Below are positions 1 through 7,850 of a stretch of DNA of 20,420 nucleotides, in pieces. Source of the DNA: Haplomitrium mnioides (Eukaryota; Marchantiophyta; Haplomitriopsida; Calobryales). The first letter of the stretch is position 1, and each line of letters starts with the position of its first letter. A model generated the notes under the pieces. That model was not told the origin of the DNA. It ran no database searches and saw only the letters and a list, made by a program, of their open reading frames with translations. Both the position numbers and the translations under genes were made by a program. The stretch covers positions 1-20,420 of the forward strand of contig JBNGIS010005379.1 in NCBI GenBank assembly GCA_049999725.1. The letters run 5' to 3'.

Positions 1-102
1 GACCCGCACTGTGCCCGAGGTCAGGTGAACTCCCCTCCTAGCGCCGCATGTCCCGTGAATTGCCTCAAGGTTCCTAGAGTCGCCACGTCATCCGAAGGCC
101 GT

Positions 103-270
103 TGTCCGACGCCGCCCCGCAAAGGGGTAGGCGGACCGTCGCGCGGACCTCCTTCCGATGTTGACCCACGGAACCCCTGCGCGCTTCCCAAGGTGCCACG
201 TCCAATGCCGCCCCGCAAAGGGGTAGGCGAACCGTCGCGCGGACCCTTCTTCCGAAGTTTGACCTACGGA
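103..270. repeat. Hairpin-forming GC-rich direct repeat, two units
   Basis: Two copies begin CCGCCCCGCAAAGGGG at 112 and 208, 96 bp apart. Each contains a self-complementary core: CCGCC pairs with GGCGG over about 23 nt, with CC/GG inside. Counterparts are at 6888 and 7001 (113 bp apart) and, inverted, at 14126 and 14225 (99 bp apart). Confidence 0.7.
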
Positions 271-489
271 AACACCTCCCGGCTCCTCAGCACGCCACGT
301 TTCCGAAGCCTCTCGCAAACTCCCTGCGCTCGCTACGTCATCCGCTAAACCGCCACGGACTTCCCCTGCTCGTCGAATAAGAACAGTGTTGATGTCGCTA
401 TTTCGACGTACCTTTGAAGTAAGAACTACTCACTCGCCCGAGGCTAGCTTCGTCAACACTTCGAAAAGCTCGCTATAAGAACTACTATG

Positions 490-1055
490 CCCTTTCAGAC
501 CGTTCGCCCCTTTCGAACTTTTTGTAGCACCCCGTCGAACTTTTACCTTTCTAGATGCGGAAGCGGCGAGGTGTCACCCTTTCGGCGCCGGTAGCTCCTT
601 CGTCGGTTGCACCGGCGTTAGCGTCATTTTTTGGCTGCTCTCATCTTGCTCGCTGATTCGCCGATATATCGTACTTTCGCCATGCCCTTTGTTTCCCCTC
701 ATTGGATAGGCGCCATATCGCCCTTCTGGCTCAGCCTTCTTCCCGTTGGACGGTTTGCGCTAGGTCATCGCTTCGCCACTGATGCGCATCGTTCGAACTG
801 GTTTGCCGACAATTCGCCTTCACCCGCCATTGTTCGGTCAGATCAGAGATTAGTCCTCCTTTCGGCTCTCCTCTGTGTTTCCTCTTTGGCGAATCTGCGC
901 TAGGTTGCCCCTTCGGCTTTTGTGCTCTTCCTCCTCTCGGATCTCCGATAGATCGCCTTTCCGGCACTCTCCCGATTTCCTTCATCCAGACCCACGATAA
1001 GTCTCTGTTTCGGGCCTCTTTCCTTACTCCCCTGTTGATGTCCTCACGGATCCCT
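490..1055 (-). repeat. 48-bp degenerate minisatellite in LTR U3 (A 3' LTR)
   Basis: Plus-strand motifs of the type TCGCCCTTCTGGC recur about every 48 bp (for example near 719, 915, 960 and 1002). The array corresponds unit for unit to 7281-7850 in the other A LTR. It lies in the U3 part of the LTR. Confidence 0.65.
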
Positions 1056-1723
1056 CTTAACTGGTTGCCCCATGTCAGAAGACGCTTCGGAACCAGGTTA
1101 AGTGGGCTCTCCACTTAGGGAGGCGCCTTTCCGCAAACCCGCGGGCCTCCTGGTGCCGCCACGTCGTCCGTGGAATCCCGCGAAGGGCTCTGGAAACGCC
1201 ACGTTTCCGTGGAATCTTGCGAGACCCTTCGGGGACTCCACTCTTCCGTCAAGACTTACTGACTCGGATGGAGCGTTTGATTGGCCTCTGCAGGGTTCGC
1301 TCTTGCTTACGGGATTGAGGCGTCCCCCTTCTCTTGCCTTGCTCGCCCTCGTGAAGATCTCCCCTCCTCATGTCAGCTCCTGATGCTTGTTTCCCGATTT
1401 GTGGCCGCTGCAAGACACCCGCGATCTGCCTTTCTTCGGAGTGCCTTCGAGCTTCCTTGTTGTTGATCTCTTCGTCTTCCTCCTACGATTGCCTCGCCAT
1501 GGGTGGCTGCTCTATTCGTTCTCCCGAGCTCCCATCCCCGCATCCTCCTTAGGCCCACGGATTCTCGCTGGCCTGCTTTGAAATTGAGAATGAGGCCCCT
1601 CCCCTGGCTGGCAATCACTGCTCTCCTTCCTCCTCCCCTTCGCCATGATCCTGTTTCCCTCCAAGGACTCATGCACCCTGCTCTTAACAACTATTTGGGG
1701 TAATCAGTTGTTCTTGAGGGCCT

Positions 1724-1907
1724 TCACACTTGCAAAGGGAACAATATGGCCAGTGGTGCTTCCGATTTCGTGAATTCAGCTTTAGAGCTCCAAACTACCA
1801 GTTGACATAACTCCCCCTTCAAGTGTGACACGTCCCCGCGAACACACCTCTTCTCTCTCAATTCTTTGGTGCCTCTGCTGCTCGTCGCTGGGCCGACTCT
1901 GTAACTC
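1724..1907 (-). pseudogene. Possible 3' coding segment of element A reading through the polypurine tract into the LTR
   Basis: An open minus-strand frame runs from the candidate 3' splice site at 1907, through the polypurine tract, into the first ~80 bases of the LTR, ending at TGA 1726-1724. Seen: it is basic (RSYRVGPATSSRGTKELREK) and is joined in frame to the upstream 2429-1975 frame if the 67-nt segment 1974-1908 is removed. I recognise no domain. It could be the remnant of the 3' end of pol, a spliced C-terminal exon, or chance. The LTR part is not open in the same way in A's 5' LTR. Confidence 0.25.
1811..1820 (-). promoter_or_regulatory. Polypurine tract of element A
   Basis: On the minus strand GAAGGGGGAG is followed by TTA and then the LTR start TGTCAACTGG. 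A purine run immediately 5' of the 3' LTR is the standard primer site for plus-strand DNA synthesis. Its position against a TG...CA LTR end fixes the boundary of A's internal region. The 17-mer CTCCCCCTTCAAGTGTG (plus strand, 1811-1827) recurs inside an LTR at 15845. Confidence 0.85.
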
Positions 1908-1974
1908 CTGCAAAACAACCCCACAAAACACCCTCCCAACAAAACACGCACTCACACACAAACAAACAACTTAC
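1908..1974 (-). other. Candidate 67-nt GT-AG intron in element A
   Basis: On the minus strand the segment begins CAG|GTAAGT and ends TTGTTTTGCAG|GAG, both close to ideal plant splice sites. The interior is T/G-rich with few A residues. No good branch-point motif stands out, and 67 nt is near the lower size limit for plant introns. Removing it joins the frame that otherwise stops at TAA 1973-1971 to the frame 1907-1724 without a shift. Known background: Ogre (Tat) elements carry an intron between protease and RT. Here RT is absent and the candidate sits after the protease-linker region. It may be functional splicing, a scar of the pol deletion, or coincidence. Confidence 0.4.
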
Positions 1975-2454
1975 CTGCGGTTGTTGGACACCTTTGAGGG
2001 GGTCCCAGTTGGGCCCTCGTTTTTCCTTTGATCTTTGTACCCCTTCCATTTGTCGAGGTGCCCCCTGGTGTTCCCACCCTTGGCCCCATCTACCGCCGAT
2101 TTCAACTGGTGCTCTGGTCTGTCGTAAGCTGAGAATTTACTTTGGTGGACAAACTTCACACCCTCCTCCAACAGATCCCCCTCTGTTGCTTCACTCAGCA
2201 CTTGTACCCAGTAGTGGTACTCCAAGTCCTCTTCTTCCTCGGACCACACACTCTCGTACTCTGCCTCTAACTGTGTTTCCCCCAGATGAGGAGAAGGCCC
2301 GTAATGCGCTGTCGTTCTGTTGGGGCCGAAAACCAGTGTAGAATTCCCCCAATTGTGCATTACCTTGGTCCCATACAGCCACGGCCTTCCTATCAACACT
2401 GGGTAAGGAGAAGCTCGGGCGGGTCGCATTACCAGATAATTCAGCCTGAACTCT
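1975..2454 (-). pseudogene. Element A: acidic region downstream of protease
   Basis: The minus-strand frame from Met 2429 stays open for 152 codons. It opens MRPARASPYPVLIGRPWLYG and contains a WSEEEEDLEYHYWVQ stretch. It is clearly homologous to B at 12088-12495 (MRPTKASPYPVLIERLWLYG, WSEEEKDSEYHYWVQ), where it lies between protease and RT in one polyprotein frame. The first part (VLIGRPWLYGTKVMHNWGNSTLVF) continues the retropepsin-like fold region; the acidic part is a linker. A 1-nt deletion near 2455 separates it from the protease frame. It ends at TAA 1973-1971 inside the candidate intron. B's RT has no counterpart in A: after this point A goes straight to its 3' end. Confidence 0.75.
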
Positions 2455-3174
2455 TTCCCCCTATGAAGGTTGGGATTTGGAGAAGAGAGCCCAGCGGCTT
2501 TACTTGGAGTCCGCCAGCCTCATTATCCTGGCTATAGGCTGGAATTCCGTGAATCCCAGCTTGTGTGCTGTCTCCTCTACCATAATGTTGACTCTTGCCC
2601 CTCCATCTACGGGCACTAAAGACAAGGTGCAACCTGTGATCTGGATGTCGATCTTAGGGGCCCCCTTGTCCTCACAGACCAATTGCAGATCTGCTGGAGC
2701 TCCCACCTTGGGTAGCCTCTTCCTCCTCTTCGCACCTATCAGCAATTCACGGAGCTGTCTCCAATACAATGGGCTATCTTTGATGAGTTGGCCCACGGTG
2801 GCCGTGACAGTACAGTTTTTGATGTCCGCTTGAATGTTGTAAGGGGGGCCTTTGTCACCTCTGCCGCAGCTGCAACCGTCTTCAGTACCTCCTGGGTCCC
2901 TCCCTGCTGCTTCCGGACTTCCTTGAGGGTCTCCTCTTCTGCTTGCGCTTGTTCCAGGGCCTCCAAAGCCTCCAACTGCTTCCTCACCTGGTCCTGCTGC
3001 TCCGGGTAGAACCATTTCGGATGATCTCGTCGATAATCAGGATCATTCCAAAGGTGAGGTTGCTCGAGCCACTTCCTTTCCAGCTCTTCTCTCCGCCTTC
3101 TTATGGCTTTTCTTTGTGGCCTTGGCCCTTGCCCTGGTGACCACCCGGAAACACTCCTCGGAAGTTGGCGTCTC
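2455..3174 (-). pseudogene. Element A: Gag C-terminal linker and retropepsin-like protease, broken
   Basis: From 3174 the minus-strand frame encodes a basic stretch (VVTRARAKATKKSHKK). After an indel near 3035 comes a Gln/Glu/Leu-rich, probably coiled-coil segment (2987 to about 2845: QLEALEALEQAQAEEE). After a 1-nt loss near 2845 the protease domain is readable to about 2500: PYNIQADIKNCTVTATVGQL, then LQLVCEDKG, then the active-site motif LVPVDGGARVNIMVEETAHK. DGG is the Asp-Gly-Gly form of the retropepsin motif seen in plant Ty3/Gypsy elements. A 4-nt deletion near 2500 and a 1-nt deletion near 2455 break the domain's C-terminus. B (11368-12078) carries the same order in one uninterrupted frame, which is how these shifts were recognised. 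Expected role: proteolytic maturation of Gag(-Pol) in virus-like particles. Confidence 0.8.
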
Positions 3175-4568
3175 TCAGCTTGGCAATTCCGCTGCCTCCT
3201 CCATTTCTAAAGTAATTATATTGACAGCTGAGGGGGGAGGAGGATTCGCACTTGGTCCAAGAGCAGCATCAGGCCTTTTGGTCGTGCAATTCATGGCCAC
3301 ATGCCCCTCCGTTTTGCATTGGGAGCATAGGGAAGGCGGTTGGCCATAACTGCTCTTTCGCGGCTCCGGACAGCTCGATGAAATGTGACCGGGCTGGCCA
3401 CAATTCCAACATATTATGATGGTGGTCCTGGGTGGCCGAGTCGCAGCCCACTGATTCACAAGCCTTGCGTTCCCTCCTGCAGGCCTGCTCAGAATTGTTC
3501 GAGGTCCCCCGTTGATTTGATACACTGTGTCTGGAGCCTCCTCCAAGACATACTCCACCTCTTCTCTCACGTACTCCGGTGCTTCCTCCCTTACATACTG
3601 CACAACATTGGTGTCATTTGGACATTCCTAGAGGGAATGTCCGTATTGCTTGCAGCGGACACACCAGACTCCAACTCTCCGGGTCGGCAGGGGTCTTCCC
3701 TCCGGCTTGATCCCTGCTAGGAGGATGTTCATCGCCTCCATCTTGACACTCAGCTACTCAATTCGATCCCTCCCCCTGGCTTCCTGCTAGCCTCGGGTTC
3801 GGGTTCGGTTTTCTTGTACCTCCCATTGCTGGCCCCCTTGCGATGATGCACCTCCTTCACCTGCTTCTTTTTCTTCACGTCCTTCTTCTTCTTCTTCCTC
3901 CTGGATGACCGGTCCTCGTTTGAGCTGCTACTGCTCGACTCATTCTCGCTTTCCGATGAGGACTCGGAACTCTGATCTGTTCCCTCGTCACTGTCCGAGG
4001 TGTCTGAAGAATCATCAGAGTCGTACCTGGACCTTGCCTTCCTCCGGGAGCTGGTGGTAGCAGCCTTCACATGGGATCTGGTTGCATTGACTGCCTCGTT
4101 GAGAGTCTGTGGATCCGTTTGGTGCACCCAGGTCCCAATTCCTCTGGGGAGCGTTGCTAGGAACCACGCTGTGAGCATTCCGTCAATGGCTGGAGGGTTC
4201 AGCTTTCTTGCCACCTTGTTGAAGCGTTGGAGGAACTTCCTCACAGACTTCTTCTTTTTCATCCGGAGCTGACCCATCTTGATCAGTGCTTTCGTCTCTT
4301 CACCAATCCCCCTGAACTCTGCAATGAAGGCCGCTTTGAACGCATTCTAGTCCCTCTTGACGTTATCTGGCAGGTCCTTGTACCACAGCTGGGCCTCTCC
4401 TTTCAACACTGTCGGCAAGATTCCAAGCTTTACATGGGCTTCCCCATTCGCTGCTGCGGTGTTCTCAAGGTCATCCAGCCAAGCATCTGGGTCATCCCTC
4501 GGGCGTCCCTTGAAGGACCTGTATTTGAATCTCCCCTGAAGCCTAGAAGGTGGCACCTAGTTGGCCAT
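3175..4568 (-). pseudogene. gag: Element A gag (capsid and nucleocapsid), broken
   Basis: ATG is at 4568-4566, matching B's start (MAN-VPPS...). TAG at 4559-4557 and TAG at 4349-4347 (where B has Trp, TGG to TAG) interrupt the capsid part, which holds GRFKYRSFKGRPRDDPDAWL and LKGEAQLWYKDL, typical of a plant Gag capsid. A Ser/Asp/Glu-rich tail and a lysine block follow. A 1-nt deletion near 3771-3776, TAG 3756-3754 and TAG 3630-3628 precede the frame 3603-3175. That frame carries knuckles CWNCGQPGHISSSC and CSQCKTEGHVAMNC; the first knuckle CVRCKQYGH lies just upstream at about 3690-3650, damaged by the TAG. TGA 3177-3175 ends the frame where B continues. Gag would build the cytoplasmic virus-like particle and bind RNA. 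This copy cannot make it. Confidence 0.88.
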
Positions 4569-4750
4569 CCCTCCACTGGCCACTACCACTTCCACCCAGG
4601 GATTCCTTCCTTCCGCCACTCTTCCTCGACAACCTCAACCCCCAGTTGCTCTGTTTCTCGGAAGTAACCTCCTCACAAACTAACTTAAGTCTCTTCTGTG
4701 CACACAGTGGTCTCTCTGGTTCGAGTTGGTCTCAGGTTTTTTTCAACCCT
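4569..4750 (-). other. Element A untranslated leader between primer binding site and gag
   Basis: This 182-bp leader is colinear with 9731-9942 in B and 19711-19920 in D (shared stretches such as GAAACAGAGCAACT). No ATG in the gag frame lies upstream; a TGA in that frame about 60 nt before the ATG limits extension. No separate gene is visible. Confidence 0.6.
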
Positions 4751-4770
4751 TGGCCCTCTTTCTAGCGCCA
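4751..4770 (-). promoter_or_regulatory. Primer binding site of element A
   Basis: The minus strand reads TGGCGCTAGAAAGAGGGCCA, starting with the TGG complementary to a tRNA 3' CCA. It lies 8 nt inside the LTR end (GCGACA at 4779). B (9713) and D (19691) have the same motif at the same spacing. The priming tRNA cannot be named with certainty from sequence alone. Confidence 0.8.
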
Positions 4771-5034
4771 AAAATGTATGTCGCTCCACTATTTCTGGCC
4801 TTAACCTTTTCAGGCCCAGTTTCGAGGCAAGGAAGGACGTGTTTACGGGCTTTCGAGTTCTTTTCTGAGATGGCCCCTCGCCAGTTACCACTTTCAGACC
4901 TTAAGGACTCTTCCTCTCCTTACAGCCATGTTGTGCTTCTCTCACTCTTCTTCTTCTCACACTCAAGTCAGACATTCACAACCATACACAGGTCCACATC
5001 CATTACACCTAGCTAGCTTGTCTGATTCTTCCTC

Positions 5035-5040
5035 TTTATT
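5035..5040 (-). promoter_or_regulatory. Candidate poly(A) signal AATAAA (A LTR)
   Basis: AATAAA on the minus strand, in the context CCTAAGAATAAAGAGG, is identical at 15611-15606 in solo LTR C. It lies about 410 nt downstream of TATAAATA. The aligned B/D position reads GGAATACACA, so the hexamer is specific to the A/C subfamily. Confidence 0.45.
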
Positions 5041-5448
5041 CTTAGGACCCAATGACTTAGGCCCTGCCACCTTATTTGTGCTTGGGCAGAATGGTGCTGG
5101 TGACCTGCACAGCTGAACACACAACAGCTCTGGACTCCCCCTTTCAGGGTGGTCACAGGTTTGATACAACTATTCCTAACTATCCTAAACTGCACTAATT
5201 CCTAACTATGCAAACAGGATCAGGAACATATAGCATTCACCCCCATGATACCAGACTTGTGTCAAGGGATTGGACACCCCCTTCAAGTGTGTTCCCAGGA
5301 TCTGCTCAGCTGATCCTGTGTCCACTAATCTAACAATTCAAGAGGACACACATGCAGAAAAGCAATCTAACTACACATATATGGACAAACACATTTATAC
5401 AATATACAAGAGAAAACAGAGTCCTTGAAGGCACTCTGGAATTCTAAC

Positions 5449-5456
5449 TATTTATA
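5449..5456 (-). promoter_or_regulatory. Candidate LTR TATA box TATAAATA (A)
   Basis: The minus strand reads AGAAGTATAAATAGTTAG. The octamer is conserved at the same place in solo LTR C (16027-16020). In B and D the aligned sequence (TCAGCTGGTGGATC) has no TATA. If used, U3 would be about 3.15 kb and R would begin near 5420. Confidence 0.5.
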
Positions 5457-5728
5457 CTTCTCTTGTGAATCTCACTGCCTTACAACTACAGCCCAGCAAC
5501 CCACACACCCTCCAATCCAGATAGTTTTTCAAATTCCCTCGCGAGAAGCCTTGCTTTTACTTCCTCAGGCTAAGAAGAGAGTTTCTTTTACTTCCACCTC
5601 TAGAAGACAGCTTTACCAGCTGCAGGCAGCCCACTCCACCCTCGAGCCTCGACGGGTCTTACCATGCAGTGTGCCGGCACTAGCACAGCCGCCCCCCCCT
5701 CTCAACTCCACTTGAGAATTAACACACC

Positions 5729-5748
5729 AGAGTGTCCTCAAACACTCT
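5729..5748. other. Conserved hairpin AGAGTGT...ACACTCT (A LTR)
   Basis: A 7-bp inverted repeat with a 6-nt loop (CCTCAA). Solo C has the same arms at 16299-16319 with a different loop. The homologous B site (8738-8758) pairs AGAGTGC with GCGCTCT, so arm changes partly compensate each other. Confidence 0.45.
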
Positions 5749-5775
5749 AGGCTGATGCTCACACACAAGGAACGG

Positions 5776-6300
5776 CAGAGACAACCCCAAGCTCCTCACT
5801 TGGCGGCCTCTCCCGAAGTCATAATTGGCCGGAATCCCTTCGAATCTACGTATCAGTAACCCTCCGCTCTAGTCCACCGGCAAGGATGAAGTAACTTGGG
5901 TCTCCCCTCAGTCCTCCTCTAAATCCCCCTGGCCCCTAGAGCTAGTACCCCTGCTTCACGTAGTTCCTCATTGAATTCCCACTCCAGCCGCCCCTCATTG
6001 CGGTTTCCTTGTCCTCAAGTCGTGATGCTTCTACACAGAGAATGCAGAGAAGACCCCAAGTCCTCCCATGGTGGCCTATCCCGAAGTCCAGGTTGACTAG
6101 AATACAATCGAGACACCGTATCAGTAACCCTCTGCTCTGGTCCACCGGCAAGGATGAGGTTACCTGGGTCTCCCCCCAGTCCTTCTCTAAATCCCCTTGG
6201 CCCCCTGGAGCTAGTACCTCTTCTTCACGTTGTCTTGTCAGTGAATTCAAACCCCAGCCCCCCTTCGTTGCGATTCCTCTTCGCATGCAGTCGCCTCACG
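5776..6300 (-). repeat. Tandem duplication of about 269 bp in A 5' LTR
   Basis: Two direct copies: one from 5776 (CAGAGACAACCCCAAGCTCC) and one from 6045 (CAGAGAAGACCCCAAGTCCT). Both continue through CCGAAGTC, GTATCAGTAACCCTC, TCCACCGGCAAGGATGA and GCTAGTACC. Solo LTR C holds both copies, but its first lacks about 150 bp (equivalent to roughly 5829-5975, junction near 16399). The duplication therefore predates the split of A and C. Confidence 0.75.
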
Positions 6301-6347
6301 CCCTGAGATTGCCTGTGCATCAACCTGAAGAATTTCGAAGACAAACG

Positions 6348-6354
6348 ATATATA
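6348..6354 (-). promoter_or_regulatory. Second TATA-like site in A LTR
   Basis: The minus strand reads GGGAGTATATATCG, about 40 nt before the conserved GGTTGATGCAC. C has GGGAGTATACC (around 16776-16781) and the shared B/D LTR has GGGGTATACTT (14781). Unlike TATAAATA it persists in all LTR copies here, so it may be the ancestral promoter. It is only a motif match. Confidence 0.3.
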
Positions 6355-6719
6355 CTCCCTTCATGCGGTGCCCCCTAACGCCCGATCCGATGAATAGTGG
6401 TTATTGCCGTTGGCTTGAAACAGGGGACGACAACACGTGGCTTCATTGTTAGGTAATCCCGTTACCACGAGATGGGAGGAAGCACTGCGTGTCCAGCAGT
6501 TAGTCGAGGAAAATCCAATGACAACGGTCACTTGAACAAGGAGCCCCGAGGAATCTGATAGGAAGAGATTCCGCAGATTCCCGCAGAACCGAGTCCCAAG
6601 AGGCCTTCGGAGCCGACTTCCGAAGTGCTCCACGGAACCGACTCCAAGGGATTTCCTTAGATCCCCCCGCAGATGCTCCTTTCTTCTTCTCGCGCCACGT
6701 CGTCCGCTGCACCGCCGTC

Positions 6720-7030
6720 CGACGCCGCCCCGCAAGGGGTAGGCTGGCCGTCGCGCTGAACTCTTCCTCCGTAGTTGACCCGCACTATGCCCGAGGTGAT
6801 GTGAACTCCCCTCCTAGCGCCGCGTGTCCCGTGAATTGCCTCGGAGTCCTTGGAGTGGCTACGTCATCCGAAGGCCATCATCCGACGCCGCCCCGCAAAG
6901 GGGTAAGCGAACCGTCGCGTGGACCTCCTTCTGATGTTGACCCACGGAACCCCTACGCACTTCCCAAGGCGCCACATCATCCAAAGGGCGCCGTCCGACG
7001 CCGCCCCGCAAAGGGGTAGACGGACCATCG
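6720..7030. repeat. Hairpin-forming GC-rich repeats (A 5' LTR)
   Basis: CCGCCCCGC cores occur at 6725, 6888 and 7001, each followed by a purine-rich complement and GTAGGC or similar. The last two are 113 bp apart; copy 1-1807 has the same pair 96 bp apart because of a 17-bp indel just before the second core. Confidence 0.65.
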
Positions 7031-7280
7031 CGCGGACCCTTCTTCTGAAGTTTGACCTATGGAAACACCTCCTGGCTCCTCAGTGCGCCACGTTTCCGAA
7101 GCCTCCCGCGGACTCCCTGCGCTCGCTACGTCATCCGCTAAACCGCCACGGACTTCCCTTGCTCACCGAATAAGAACGGTGTCGATGTCGCCATTTCAAC
7201 GTACCTTTGAAGTAAGAACTACTCACTCACCCGAGGTTAGCTTCGTCAACACTTTCGAAAGCTCGCTATAAGAACTACTA

Positions 7281-7850
7281 GGCCCTTTTGGACCGTTCGC
7301 CCCTTTCAAACTTTCTGTAGCACCCCGTCAAACTTTTACCTTTTTGGATGCGGAAGCGACGAGGTGTCACCCTTTCGCCGTCGGTAGCTCCTCCATCGGT
7401 CACACCGGCGTTAGCGTCGTTTTTTGGCCGCTCTCATCTTGCTCACCAATTCGCCGATATATCGTACTTCTGCCATGCCCTTTGTTTCCCCCCATCGGAT
7501 AGGTGCCATATCGCCCTTCTGGCTCAACCTTCTTCCCGTTGGACGGTTTGCGCTAGGTCACCGCTTTGCCATTGATGCACATCGTTCGAACCGGTTTGCC
7601 GACAATTCGCCTTTTCACCTTCACTCGCCATTGTTTGGTCAGATCAGGGATCAGTCCCCCTTTTGGCTCTCCTTTGTGTTTCCTCTTTGGTGAATCTGCG
7701 CTAAGTCGCCCCTTCGGCTTCTGCGCTCTTCCTCCTCTCGGATCTCTGATAGATCGCCTTTCCGGCACTCTCTCGATTTCCTTCGGCCAGACCCACGATA
7801 AGTCTCTATTTCGGGCCCCTTTCCTTACTCCCTTGTTGGTGTCCTCACGG
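7281..7850 (-). repeat. 48-bp degenerate minisatellite in LTR U3 (A 5' LTR)
   Basis: Unit landmarks of the form TCGCCnnTTnnGGC fall at 7417, 7462, 7511, 7558, 7607, 7655, 7706, 7754 and 7803, spaced 45-51 bp and mostly 48. Degenerate earlier units reach about 7281. On the minus strand one unit reads roughly GCCGAAAGGGCGACCTAGCG. The array is present in every LTR copy in the window. Confidence 0.72.

Larger units (their letters stand above)
1..1807 (-). repeat. Element A 3' LTR, partial (runs off the left edge)
   Basis: Read on the minus strand, this LTR starts TGTCAACTGG at 1807, directly after a polypurine tract, and runs out of the window at base 1. It aligns end to end with 6778-8607, the matching part of A's 5' LTR. 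The first 180 bases differ at roughly one site in ten; the last 100 bases are almost identical. The same stretch in solo LTR C (17204-18914) is clearly more divergent, which supports 1-1807 and 4779-8607 being the two LTRs of one insertion. Many differences are CG versus TG or CA, as expected from cytosine methylation. The remaining ~2 kb (rest of U3, R, U5) should lie left of the window. It is GC-rich, with a 48-bp minisatellite, hairpin repeats and ACGT-core motifs; the short open frames inside are not conserved between copies. Confidence 0.85.

Noticed and set aside
25-348. 107-codon plus-strand ORF, with overlapping ORFs on the other strand, at the left edge
   Set aside because: It lies in a GC-rich LTR U3 with repeated sequence. 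The homologous stretch at 6801 has different frame breaks, and C keeps a different length. Low stop density comes from GC content.
2500-3015. 171-codon minus-strand ORF taken as one protein
   Set aside because: Its first ~58 codons are out of frame relative to the homologous B protein. Only the part from about 2841 down is protease; the rest is a frameshift artefact.
5425-5715. 96-codon plus-strand ORF in A's LTR
   Set aside because: It is antisense to the LTR, not open in the colinear C region (stops around 16035), and has no recognisable domain.
7281-7850. Regularly spaced repeats as a possible CRISPR array
   Set aside because: Units are degenerate, contiguous and without unique spacers, lie inside plant LTRs, and have no cas genes nearby.
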